From Erythrobacter sp. (GTDB lineage Bacteria > Pseudomonadota > Alphaproteobacteria > Sphingomonadales > Sphingomonadaceae): a stretch of DNA of 64,000 nt. The first letter of the stretch is position 1; every line of letters starts with the position of its first letter. The DNA lies in assembly GCF_035194505.1 (NCBI RefSeq), contig NZ_CP136573.1:3020878-3084877 (forward strand), written 5' to 3'. The position numbers and the translations under genes were made by a program. Below, in pieces: positions 25,406-33,554 of this stretch. A model generated the notes under the pieces. That model made no database searches. It had not been told where the DNA came from and saw nothing but the letters and a program-made list of their open reading frames with translations.

Positions 25406-26215
25406 TCAGTCTAGGCTGGTGCGCGGGAACATCCATTGATGGGTGGGTGCGGGCGCGAAGGGCTGCCATTTTCCCTCGGCCTGTGCCAGCCTGTCGGCAA
25501 TGGCGACCATCACGCTCGGGTTGACGCCGAGGCCGCAATGGCTGGCGTGGACTTCGATATTCTCGGTCGGGTGGCCGCCGCTCGCCTTGTCGGGGTGCTG
25601 CACCGAGCCGCGCCAGTGGACGATCCCGTCGGTGCGGGTGAAGACCGAGGTGGTCGGCACCGGCGGCGCCTGATCGAGCCCGCGGAACCGCCCGCCCTGC
25701 ATCGGCTCGGGCTCCTTGCCGTTGAGAAACTCGAACAGGCGCGCGGCATTGGTGTGGCCGCGATCATCCGAAATCGGACTGCCGAGGCTGATCACCAGCC
25801 GCACCTTTTCCGGGTGGAGCTTGGCAAGCTCGCGCGCCAACACCCCGCCAAGGCTCCAGCCGACCAAAGAGACCTTGCGGCCGCTCTTGTCGAACAGCCC
25901 TGTCAGCTGCTTTTCGAGCCGCATCAGCAGTGCATTATCGACCTTGATATTGCGCCCCGAGGCCCAGCCATGCGCGTCATAGCCGAGCCGGCCGAGCACG
26001 CCGCGCATCGGCACGGTCGAGGAATTCGACGCCATGAAGCCCGGCAGGGTCATCACTGCATGGCCATCACCCTTGGGTAGGGCAGCCATCAACGGGCGCG
26101 CCGCATAGAACAGGCCAAGCTCGAACATCGCGCGGCCTTCCGCCAGCGTCCAGAAGCGGTGCGGCGGCTCTGCGGCCCGATCCGGCCCATGTGTCATAGC
26201 GATGCTGGCCATCAT
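25406..26215 (-). CDS. Alpha/beta-hydrolase (lipase-like)
   Basis: This 269-aa cytoplasmic hydrolase has nucleophile Ser121 in VGWSLGG, a glycine-rich strand before it (MTLPGFMASN, oxyanion region), and a late His in EVHASHCGLGVNPS that can complete the triad. ATG at 26215 has AGGAG 6 nt upstream and overlaps the upstream wax-ester-synthase stop (ATGATG), so translation is coupled. Pairing with a WS/DGAT gene suggests a role in wax ester or triacylglycerol metabolism or acyl-glycerol turnover. This is context inference, and no specific lipase subfamily is recognised. Confidence 0.85.
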   Translation of the reverse strand: MMASIAMTHGPDRAAEPPHRFWTLAEGRAMFELGLFYAARPLMAALPKGDGHAVMTLPGFMASNSSTVPMRGVLGRLGYDAHGWASGRNIKVDNALLMRLEKQLTGLFDKSGRKVSLVGWSLGGVLARELAKLHPEKVRLVISLGSPISDDRGHTNAARLFEFLNGKEPEPMQGGRFRGLDQAPPVPTTSVFTRTDGIVHWRGSVQHPDKASGGHPTENIEVHASHCGLGVNPSVMVAIADRLAQAEGKWQPFAPAPTHQWMFPRTSLD

Positions 26216-27714
26216 TGTTTCTCCTGGGATTTGCGACCCGTCTTCGCGGGCTGTTTTCTGGTTTTCTTGGGAGCGGCGGCTTCGGGCGAAGCCACGCCCC
26301 GCGCGACGGCGAGCAGGTCGTCGAACGAGTCCTGCAAGCACTGCGAATAGAATTCGGGATCGGGCAGGATGTCCCGGCAGGCGGTGAAGCTGATATAGGC
26401 TTCATCGACATAGGACTGCACGACATGGGCAAGGCCGAGGCCGTCGGTCAGGCAGATCAGCGAGAGCGACATGCTCTCAAGCCGCGCGCCGCTCGAATAG
26501 ATGTGCACCGGCGGACCGGGCACGTTGGTCACCACCGTATTGAACGGCATCGCCAGCCGGTGCGCGAGGCTGACGCGGCTGAACAATTGCGCCCCCAGCG
26601 CCATGTAGAACAGCGGGTTGACCTTGCTCACCTCGGTCATCCGCCGCGCGCCCAGCGCGTTGGTCATCGCCTTGGAATTGTTGGTCTGGCTGTAGACATA
26701 GGCGAGCCGTTCGGCCGGATCGGCAATATGCGTGCCGAGCGGGGCGATCATCGCGGCGACCTGGTTGCCCATGTCGCCCTTCTCGTCCGATGCGCGCACC
26801 GAAATCGGCGCCATCGCCGTCATGGTGCTTTTGGGCAGATCGCCCTTGGCCGACAGGTACTTGTTGAGCGCCCCGCCGATCACCGCGATGGCAACGTCAT
26901 TGACCTTGGCCTCCGGCAGCAGCGCGCGGATCGCCTTGAATTCCTTGAGATCGAAGGTGCGCCCCTCGACCACGCGGTGCGGCGAGATGGTGCGGTTGAA
27001 GCGCGTGCGCGGCGGGACAAGATCGGTGCTGAGCTTGAACTCGCGCGCCACCAGCCCCTTGATCACGCCCGCCACCCCCGGCACCGCCTTGGCCGCGACC
27101 TGCGCCTGCTTCAGCGGATTGAGCAGCGCGTTGACATAGGATTTGCCGAGCAGCTCGACAGGGCCGGGAACGCGCTCGGGCTTCCACGTATCGGGCTTGG
27201 CCGGCGGCCCGGCATCGGGGGTGAGCGTGTGGAGCGCCTCCATCAGATCGATGCCGCTCATCCCGTCGATCGCGGCATGGTGGACCTTGGTGACGAAGGC
27301 AAAGCAGCCGGGCGGATAGCCTTCCACCGCATCGAGCCCCTCGACCACTGTGAACTCCCACGGGGGCCTGTTCAGATCCAATGGGCGGGCATGGATGCGC
27401 GCGGCCTGGATGCACAGCTGGCGCCAGTCACCGGGCTTGGGCAAGGCGACATGGCGCACGTGATATTCGAGATCGAAATCGGGATCCTCGATCCAGTAGG
27501 GATAATCGAGATCGAAGGGCACGCGCACCAGCCGCTGGCGCATCGTGCGCGACAATTGCATGCGCGATCCGATGAACTGGAGAATGTCCTTGAACCGGAC
27601 GAAGCCCCCCGGGGCTGTCGCCGGATTATAGATCAGGACGGAGCCGATATGCATCGGCGAATTCGGCGATTCCAGCGCAACGAACGAGGAATCCATGCCT
27701 TGCAACTGCCGCAA
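26212..27714 (-). CDS. Wax ester synthase/diacylglycerol acyltransferase (WS/DGAT)
   Basis: This 500-aa membrane-associated enzyme transfers acyl groups from acyl-CoA to fatty alcohols or diacylglycerol. It has the active-site motif HHAAIDG at residues 145-151, the family start (LQGMDSSFVALE, then PMHIGSVLIY), NVPGPP-type (VTNVPGPPVHIYSSGA) and the C-terminal DGLGLAHVVQSY region. Starting codon choice is open. TTG at 27714 has GGGAGAG 6 nt upstream and gives the canonical N-terminus; ATG at 27696 and TTG at 27780 are alternatives. The C-terminus is a Lys/Arg-rich tail (KKTRKQPAKTGRKS). It implies storage lipid capacity. Confidence 0.92.
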   Translation of the reverse strand: MRQLQGMDSSFVALESPNSPMHIGSVLIYNPATAPGGFVRFKDILQFIGSRMQLSRTMRQRLVRVPFDLDYPYWIEDPDFDLEYHVRHVALPKPGDWRQLCIQAARIHARPLDLNRPPWEFTVVEGLDAVEGYPPGCFAFVTKVHHAAIDGMSGIDLMEALHTLTPDAGPPAKPDTWKPERVPGPVELLGKSYVNALLNPLKQAQVAAKAVPGVAGVIKGLVAREFKLSTDLVPPRTRFNRTISPHRVVEGRTFDLKEFKAIRALLPEAKVNDVAIAVIGGALNKYLSAKGDLPKSTMTAMAPISVRASDEKGDMGNQVAAMIAPLGTHIADPAERLAYVYSQTNNSKAMTNALGARRMTEVSKVNPLFYMALGAQLFSRVSLAHRLAMPFNTVVTNVPGPPVHIYSSGARLESMSLSLICLTDGLGLAHVVQSYVDEAYISFTACRDILPDPEFYSQCLQDSFDDLLAVARGVASPEAAAPKKTRKQPAKTGRKSQEKQ

Positions 27715-27849
27715 GGGTCTCTCCCGCTGGCCGACCTGCGTGGTGAGGCGGCTTCGGCCCGTTTTCGGGCTCTGGAACAAGGGCTAGGCGCTTGGCCCGC
27801 GCAAAGCAACCTGACGCGAACGGCAGGAATTGCCGTGAGGGAAGGTTGT

Positions 27850-27866
27850 GCGTAACAATGTTACGC
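27850..27866. promoter_or_regulatory. 17-bp palindrome upstream of the WS/DGAT gene
   Basis: GCGTAAC-AAT-GTTACGC is a perfect 7-bp inverted repeat with a 3-nt spacer, the size and symmetry of a TetR-type operator. It lies about 135 nt upstream of the WS/DGAT start and overlaps the stop codon of the flavoprotein gene (complement of 27861-27863). A role as an operator for the lipid pair is plausible, but the regulator is not in the window. It could also act as a small hairpin at the flavoprotein transcript end. Confidence 0.5.
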
Positions 27867-29069
27867 GTGGAGGCTCTCCGCCACTGCCTCTGCTGCGGCA
27901 TACCCGCTCGCCCAGGCCCATTGGAAGTTATAGCCGCCCAGCCATCCGGTCACATCCACCGCCTCGCCGATGGCATAGAGGCCGGGGACTTTCGCCGCTT
28001 CCATCGTGCGGCTGGAAAGCTCCGCCGTCGCGATCCCGCCGGCGGTGACTTCCGCCTTGGCGTAGCCTTCGGTGCCATTGGGGGAAAAGCGCCAGTCGGC
28101 CAGCTTCGCCTGTGCCGCACGCAGGTCCTTGTCGGAGCAATTGCCAAGCTCTCGCTCGATAGCCAGCCGGTCCGCCAGCGCATCGGCCAGCCTGTCAGGC
28201 AGACGCTCGCGCAACAGCGAGCGCAGGTGCGTTCGCGGGCGATCTCGCTTGGCTTCCAGCAGCCAGTCGCTGGCCGCCTCGGGGAGGAAGGTGATGCCGA
28301 TCGGCTCGCCGTGCCGCCAGTAGGACGAGACTTGCAGGATCGCGGGGCCGGACAGGCCCTTGTGGGTGAACAGCGCGGCTTCGGCGAATTCCGCCTTGCG
28401 CTTGTCGGCCCCCGCGCGCGCCAGCACCGGCGCGGCGACGCCTGACAGCTCGCGGAACAGCACATCCTCGCCCCCCAGCGTCAGCGGGACGAGGGCAGGG
28501 CGGGGCTCGACCACCTTGAGGCCGAACTGGCGGGCGAGGCCATAGGCAAAGTCGCTTGCGCCCATCTTGGGGATCGAGGGGCCTCCGGTGGCGATCACCA
28601 GCGCAGGGGCCTGCCATGAGCGGCCATCGGCGGCGGCGACGGTGAACTGGCCTTCAGCCGAGCGTGCGACGCTGGCGATATCGACCCCGCAGGTGAGGGT
28701 CACGCGCTCGGGCGGACATTCCTCCAGCAGCATATCGACGATCTGGCGCGCAGAGCCGTCGCAGAACAATTGCCCCAGCGTCTTTTCATGCCACGCGATC
28801 CCGTAGCGTTCGACCAGCGCGATGAAGTCTGCGGGGGTGTAGCGGGCCAGCGCACTCTTGGCGAAATGCGGGTTGGCGGAGAGATAATTGGCCGGCCCTG
28901 CGCCCAGATTGGTGAAGTTGCAGCGCCCGCCGCCGGATATGAGGATCTTCTTGCCCGGCGCCTCGCCCTTCTCCAGCAGCGCGACCTTGAGCCCGCGCTG
29001 CCCCGCCTGCCCCGCACAGAACAGCCCGGCCGCACCTGCGCCGAGGATGATGACGTCATGCTGATCCAT
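27861..29069 (-). CDS. FAD-dependent oxidoreductase of the HI0933/YhiN family
   Basis: This 402-aa flavoprotein has the FAD dinucleotide-binding motif GAGAAGLFCAGQAG at 10-23 and an isoprenylcysteine-like GKKILISGGGRCNFTN segment typical of the HI0933/BaiN family. The C-terminal FAD closure is GLYAIGEAVDVTGWLGGYNF. The reaction is not established for most members; some are annotated as aminoacetone oxidase or BaiN-like dehydratase-linked reductases. It overlaps the amino-acid permease gene by 14 nt and is probably translated from the same message. Confidence 0.88.
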   Translation of the reverse strand: MDQHDVIILGAGAAGLFCAGQAGQRGLKVALLEKGEAPGKKILISGGGRCNFTNLGAGPANYLSANPHFAKSALARYTPADFIALVERYGIAWHEKTLGQLFCDGSARQIVDMLLEECPPERVTLTCGVDIASVARSAEGQFTVAAADGRSWQAPALVIATGGPSIPKMGASDFAYGLARQFGLKVVEPRPALVPLTLGGEDVLFRELSGVAAPVLARAGADKRKAEFAEAALFTHKGLSGPAILQVSSYWRHGEPIGITFLPEAASDWLLEAKRDRPRTHLRSLLRERLPDRLADALADRLAIERELGNCSDKDLRAAQAKLADWRFSPNGTEGYAKAEVTAGGIATAELSSRTMEAAKVPGLYAIGEAVDVTGWLGGYNFQWAWASGYAAAEAVAESLHA

Positions 29070-30378
29070 CGCGCGCAGTTGGCCGCTTGTGGGCGGCTTG
29101 TCCAGCCGGTGCGATGCCGCGCCGGGCGAGGAAATAGAGGCCGCAGCCCACCGCCAGCATCAGCGCGAGGATGCGGTAGGCCTCGCCCGAGGCCTGGCTC
29201 GCCACCCACAAGGTCGTGATTACAGCCAGCACAGCGATCGGCAGGTGCCAGGCAGGCGAAGGGCTCGTCTCGCGCCGGTTGAGCACCGGCAGGGCAAGAG
29301 CGGTGAGCAGATAGGTGATCAGCCGTGACAATGTGCTCGCCACCGCGAGCGTTGCGAAACCGGCCGAAAGGCTGAAGCCGACCGCCACCGCGCCGAAGAA
29401 CAGGATCGACACGTCCGGCGTGAGGAAGCGCCGCGAGATGTGTCCGAAGACCGACGGCAGCAGGCCGCTTTCGGCCATGCCGTAGGTCATGCGCGGAATA
29501 ACGATCCCGCCGCCCAGCGTGTTGCCCGCGATCGAGAACACTGCGGCGACCGCGAGCGCGATCGCTCCGGCAGGCCCGGCCAGCACCTGCGCGGCGGCGG
29601 CGAGGGCGTTTTCCCCCTCTCCGGAGACAGGGCCGACCGCGAGATAGGCCCAGATCACCAGCATGTAGAACAGTGTGACTGCCACGAGCGTCACCATCAG
29701 CGCCCTTGGAATGGTGCGGCGCGGGTCCTTTGTCTCGCCCGCCGCGAAGGTCGCATTCTCGAAGGCGGTGTAGGCATAGAAGGACAAGAGCACCACACTC
29801 TCGAGATCGCCGAATTCGGGCAGGGCGAAGCCGATGGCCGGATCGCGCGTGGCAAGGCCGAGGATGACGAGGCCGATCAGGGGCACGAGCTTGCCGGTGG
29901 TGATCACCCCGAGCACGCCCACCGAGGCCCGCATCCCGACAAGATTGATCGCGGTGATCGCGATGATGAAACCGGCCGCCGCGGCGGTCTTGAGGAGCGG
30001 GTCGGCCAGCACCGGAAACAGCACCGCGAGATAGGCGATGGCGACGTGCGAATTGGCCGCGACCGACACCACGCCCGAGGCGTAGCGCGACCAGCCGGCC
30101 TGAAAGCCAAGGAACGGACCGAATGCCTGCGTCGCATAGAGCACCGGCCCGCCATGCGCCTCGAAGCGCCCTGCCAGCGCGGCAAAGACCAGCGCGATCG
30201 GCAGCACCAGCAGCGCGCCGACCAGCATCATCCACGGCGCGAAACTGCCCACCCCGGTGACAAGCAAGGCCGGCAGGGCGAAGATAGCGGCACCGATCAT
30301 GCCATTGACCGGCAGCAGCGCCGCACCCCAGAAGCCGACCGTCCGCGGCAGTTCCGCCTGATTTTCGATGATTTGCAC
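29056..30378 (-). CDS. APC-family amino acid permease
   Basis: This 440-aa inner-membrane protein has about 12 helices and the APC start (GFWGAALLPVNGMIGAAIFA), which contains the G-x-I-G-x-x-I/A substrate loop. A second conserved segment is FYAYTAFENATFAAGETKDP, and the region around helix 8 is FSIAGNTLGG. This matches the APC superfamily of amino acid/polyamine/organocation transporters. Start is GTG at 30378, with a GGGGGG tract upstream. It diverges from uvrC across an 88-bp promoter region. Substrate was not resolved. Confidence 0.88.
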   Translation of the reverse strand: MQIIENQAELPRTVGFWGAALLPVNGMIGAAIFALPALLVTGVGSFAPWMMLVGALLVLPIALVFAALAGRFEAHGGPVLYATQAFGPFLGFQAGWSRYASGVVSVAANSHVAIAYLAVLFPVLADPLLKTAAAAGFIIAITAINLVGMRASVGVLGVITTGKLVPLIGLVILGLATRDPAIGFALPEFGDLESVVLLSFYAYTAFENATFAAGETKDPRRTIPRALMVTLVAVTLFYMLVIWAYLAVGPVSGEGENALAAAAQVLAGPAGAIALAVAAVFSIAGNTLGGGIVIPRMTYGMAESGLLPSVFGHISRRFLTPDVSILFFGAVAVGFSLSAGFATLAVASTLSRLITYLLTALALPVLNRRETSPSPAWHLPIAVLAVITTLWVASQASGEAYRILALMLAVGCGLYFLARRGIAPAGQAAHKRPTARDGSA

Positions 30379-30466
30379 ACCCCCCGGCTGCTTTTGCCCA
30401 CCTTAGCCCGCCATCCGGCCAGCACAAGCTTTGCCAAATGCGCGCGGCTTTCCTATCTCCGCCGCC

Positions 30467-32428
30467 ATGGCCAGAACTCCCGCAGGCACTCCCCATGATC
30501 CGCGAGGGGGCGATCGCTTCAACGAGGAGCGCGCCGCCTATACGGTCGCCAGTGCCCAGCCCGATCTGGAGGGCGGGGTGCAGGCGATCCGCGAGACGGT
30601 GAAGGTCTTGAAGCCCGTCCCCGGCGTCTACCGCATGCTCGATACCCGGGGCGAGGTGCTGTACGTGGGCAAGGCGCGCTCGCTGAAGGCCCGCGTTGCC
30701 AACTACACCCAGATCGCCCAGCTCTCCGGACGGCTCCAGCGGATGGTCAGCCAGACCCGTTCGATGGAGATCATCACCACCAATTCCGAGGCCGAGGCGC
30801 TGCTGCTGGAAGCGCAGCTGATCAAGCGGTTTCGCCCGCCCTTCAACGTGCTGCTGCGCGACGACAAGAGCTTCCCCTTCATCCTGCTGCGCGCCGACCA
30901 TGCCTATCCGCGCATCCAGAAGCATCGCGGCGCGCGGCGGGCCAAGGGCAATTACTACGGGCCGTTTGCCAGCGCGGGGAGCGTCAACACCACATTGAAT
31001 GCGCTGCAGAAGCTGTTCCTGCTGAGAAGCTGCACCGACAGCTTCTTCAACAATCGTGACCGGCCCTGCCTGCTCTACCAGATCAAGCGCTGCTCGGCGC
31101 CCTGCGTCGGCCGGATCGACGAGGGCGGCTATGACGCGCTGGTGCGGCAGGCGAAGGATTTCCTCTCGGGCAAATCGGGCGCGGTGCAGGCCGATCTCGA
31201 GCGGCAGATGGCCGAGGCGGCGGAGAACCTCGATTTCGAGACCGCCGCGATGCTGCGTGACCGGCTGCGCGCGGCGACCTTCATTCAGGGCTCGCAGGCG
31301 ATCAATGCGCAAGGTTTGGGCGATGCCGATGTCTTCGCTCTCGCCGCCAAGAACGGGCAGATGAGCGTCCAGTCCTTCTTCATCCGCGGCGGGCAGAACT
31401 GGGGCCACCGCGCCCTGTTCCCGCGCCACACGGCCGATGTCGATGAGGCGCAGGTGCTGGCCGACGTCATGCTGCAATTCTACGAGGAAGTGCCGCCGCC
31501 GCCGACCATTCTGGTTGACCGCATCTTGCCCGAGGCAGAGCTGATCGAAGCGGCACTGAGCGAGCTTGCGGGCCGCAAGGTGCGGCTCTCTGTCCCCGAG
31601 CGCGGTGACCGGCGCAAGCTCATGGCGCAGGCCCAGCGCAATGCCGTGGAGGCACTGGAGCGGCGGCTGGCCGAGACCGGCACCAAGGCGCGCCTCAACC
31701 GCGAACTGGCCGAATTCCTCGATCTCGACGCAGCCCCGCAGCGGATCGAGATCTATGACAACAGCCATATCCAGGGCGCCAAGGCGGTCGGCGCGATGGT
31801 GGTCGCCGGGCCGGAGGGCTTCGAGAAGGGCCAGTATCGCAAGTTCAACATCCGCGAGGCGCAATCGAACGACGACTTCGCGATGATGCGCGAGGTGATG
31901 GCGCGGCGGTTCCGTAGTTTTGCGGAAGGCGAGGAGAACCCCGAGGCCAAGGCGGGCGGCCACGAGACCATCCTGCCCGATCTGATCCTGATCGACGGCG
32001 GCAAGGGCCAGCTCTCCAGCGTCATGGCGGTGCTGGAGGATATCGGCATTGCCAACGAGATCGCGGTGATCGGCATCGCCAAGGGGCCGCATCACGGGCG
32101 CGAGGGCCGCGAGGTGTTCCACTTCCCCGACGGGCGCGAGAAGATGCTTCCGGTGAATTCGCCGCTGCTGTTCCACTTGCAGAACCTGCGCGACGAGGTG
32201 CACCGCTATGTCATCGGCGCGCACCGGGCCAAGCGCTCGAAGGCGATCACCGCCTCACCGCTGGACGAGATCCCCGGCATCGGCCCGGCTCGCAAACGCG
32301 CGCTGCTGCTGCATTTCGGCACGGCATCAAAGGTCCGCGCGGCGGCGCTGGAGGATCTGCAGCGCGCGCCGGGGGTCAGCGCGACCGTGGCGCGCAAGGT
32401 CTATGACTTCTATCACGCGGGCGGGTGA
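30467..32428 (+). CDS. uvrC: Excinuclease ABC subunit C
   Basis: This 653-aa nuclease makes both incisions of nucleotide excision repair with UvrB on damaged DNA. It has a GIY-YIG domain (about 45-125, GVYRMLDTRGEVLYVGKA), the UvrB-binding UVR helix hairpin (about 205-245), an RNase H-like endonuclease domain (about 395-545, ending LIDGGKGQLS) and tandem HhH motifs at the C-terminus (IPGIGPARKRALLLHFG). ATG at 30467 follows the divergent promoter. Length is close to the family norm. Convergent with the OmpA-type gene, with 33 bp between. Confidence 0.97.
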   Translation: MARTPAGTPHDPRGGDRFNEERAAYTVASAQPDLEGGVQAIRETVKVLKPVPGVYRMLDTRGEVLYVGKARSLKARVANYTQIAQLSGRLQRMVSQTRSMEIITTNSEAEALLLEAQLIKRFRPPFNVLLRDDKSFPFILLRADHAYPRIQKHRGARRAKGNYYGPFASAGSVNTTLNALQKLFLLRSCTDSFFNNRDRPCLLYQIKRCSAPCVGRIDEGGYDALVRQAKDFLSGKSGAVQADLERQMAEAAENLDFETAAMLRDRLRAATFIQGSQAINAQGLGDADVFALAAKNGQMSVQSFFIRGGQNWGHRALFPRHTADVDEAQVLADVMLQFYEEVPPPPTILVDRILPEAELIEAALSELAGRKVRLSVPERGDRRKLMAQAQRNAVEALERRLAETGTKARLNRELAEFLDLDAAPQRIEIYDNSHIQGAKAVGAMVVAGPEGFEKGQYRKFNIREAQSNDDFAMMREVMARRFRSFAEGEENPEAKAGGHETILPDLILIDGGKGQLSSVMAVLEDIGIANEIAVIGIAKGPHHGREGREVFHFPDGREKMLPVNSPLLFHLQNLRDEVHRYVIGAHRAKRSKAITASPLDEIPGIGPARKRALLLHFGTASKVRAAALEDLQRAPGVSATVARKVYDFYHAGG

Positions 32429-32461
32429 GGGGCGCCGCCCGCGGCAGCGCCCGCCATCACC

Positions 32462-33364
32462 TCACTGCCCGTCGAGCGCCTTGCTCACCAGCACATTGAC
32501 CGAAACGCGGCGGTTCTGCGCGCGGCCGGCGGCGGTGGTGTTGTCGGCGGCCGGATCGGCGGTCGCCATGCCGGTCGGCGTGAGCATCCGGTAGGGCTTC
32601 CAGCGGCACACCTGCTGCAAGTGATTTACCACGGCAGCGGCGCGCTTTTCCGACAGCGCCTGATTGAGGTCCTGCGAGCCGGTGGAATCGGTGTAGCCGA
32701 GCACCAGCATCAGCGAATTGTCATTGGCCTCGGCCTGCCGCGCCACATCGCACAATTCGAGCCGCGCGGAGGGCGAGATCACCGCCTTGCCGACTTCGAA
32801 ATAGACGTTGGTGGTGCTCTTCAGGTTGTACTTGTCGATATCGCCGAGACGCCCGCGCAGGGCTTCGGTGGCGGCGGCGTTCTGCTGGATTGCGGCGCCC
32901 TGCTGGGCGAATTGCTGCGCGGTGCCGCCGCGGATCATCGCCGCGATCAGCCGGTCATCGCTGGTGAAGCGCACTTCGCTTGCCACCAGCCCGTCGCCAT
33001 ACTGGCGGGTGCGCACCTTGACCGGCAGGCCGTTCATGAGGACCGACTGGTCGAAGGTCTTGTTGCCGATGCCGAGGAAGCCGCCGCGGGTGCGGATTTC
33101 GGTATCGGGGTGAAGCGTCAGGATGGTGCTTGTGCCGTCCTCGGCGGTCACCTGCATGCGCTGGCCCTGGCGTGCGGAAATGATCCCCTCGAGGCGCGGG
33201 CCTTCGTTCATTTCGGTCATCGCGGGCAAATTGCCATAGACCGTGGTGAGCACCTCGTCATCGGCAGGAACCTGGGCCGAAAGGCCATGCGCACCCGGCA
33301 GGGCAAGTGCGGCAAGCAGCGCCAGCGTCCATGAGGCGCGGGTTGCGCGGGCGGGGGTGTGCAT
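32462..33364 (-). CDS. OmpA-family cell-envelope protein
   Basis: This 300-aa exported protein has a signal peptide (LALLAALALPGAHGLSAQ), a central beta-rich region of unknown fold (about 35-160), a Gln/Ala-rich linker, and a C-terminal OmpA peptidoglycan-binding domain (about 185-295). The last has VYFEVGKAVISPSAR, LVLGYTDSTGSQDLNQALSEKRA and NRRVSVNV. It probably anchors the envelope to peptidoglycan. ATG at 33364 has AGGAG 8 nt upstream, better than the neighbouring TTG. The region 33368-33554 upstream contains a hairpin but no obvious gene. Confidence 0.88.
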   Translation of the reverse strand: MHTPARATRASWTLALLAALALPGAHGLSAQVPADDEVLTTVYGNLPAMTEMNEGPRLEGIISARQGQRMQVTAEDGTSTILTLHPDTEIRTRGGFLGIGNKTFDQSVLMNGLPVKVRTRQYGDGLVASEVRFTSDDRLIAAMIRGGTAQQFAQQGAAIQQNAAATEALRGRLGDIDKYNLKSTTNVYFEVGKAVISPSARLELCDVARQAEANDNSLMLVLGYTDSTGSQDLNQALSEKRAAAVVNHLQQVCRWKPYRMLTPTGMATADPAADNTTAAGRAQNRRVSVNVLVSKALDGQ

Positions 33365-33554
33365 CAATCAAACTCCTGTGTTTCGGGCCAGCGATCCCTT
33401 GTGGTTCGGCCCTTATTGGCGTGTTGCCCACGCAGCGGTGTTCATCCCATCCTTGCTGACGGGTGAACACGCAAGCCCCGGCGGCCACAGGAGCGGGCAG
33501 CCGGAGCAAGGGATGCGGTGAGCCGAGTCCCGGACCCGGCGTCAAGCTGCGCGA

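Noticed and set aside
28700..32224. Minus-strand open frame of more than 1100 codons spanning uvrC and the permease
   Set aside because: It runs antisense to uvrC and then out of frame through the permease and flavoprotein genes. The apparent protein has no motif and is a shadow.
33438..33470. Inverted repeat GTGTTCATCCC / GGGTGAACAC between the DUF885 and OmpA-type genes
   Set aside because: The arms have a one-base bulge, no T-run follows, and transcription continues to the OmpA-type gene. It is not a convincing terminator or operator.
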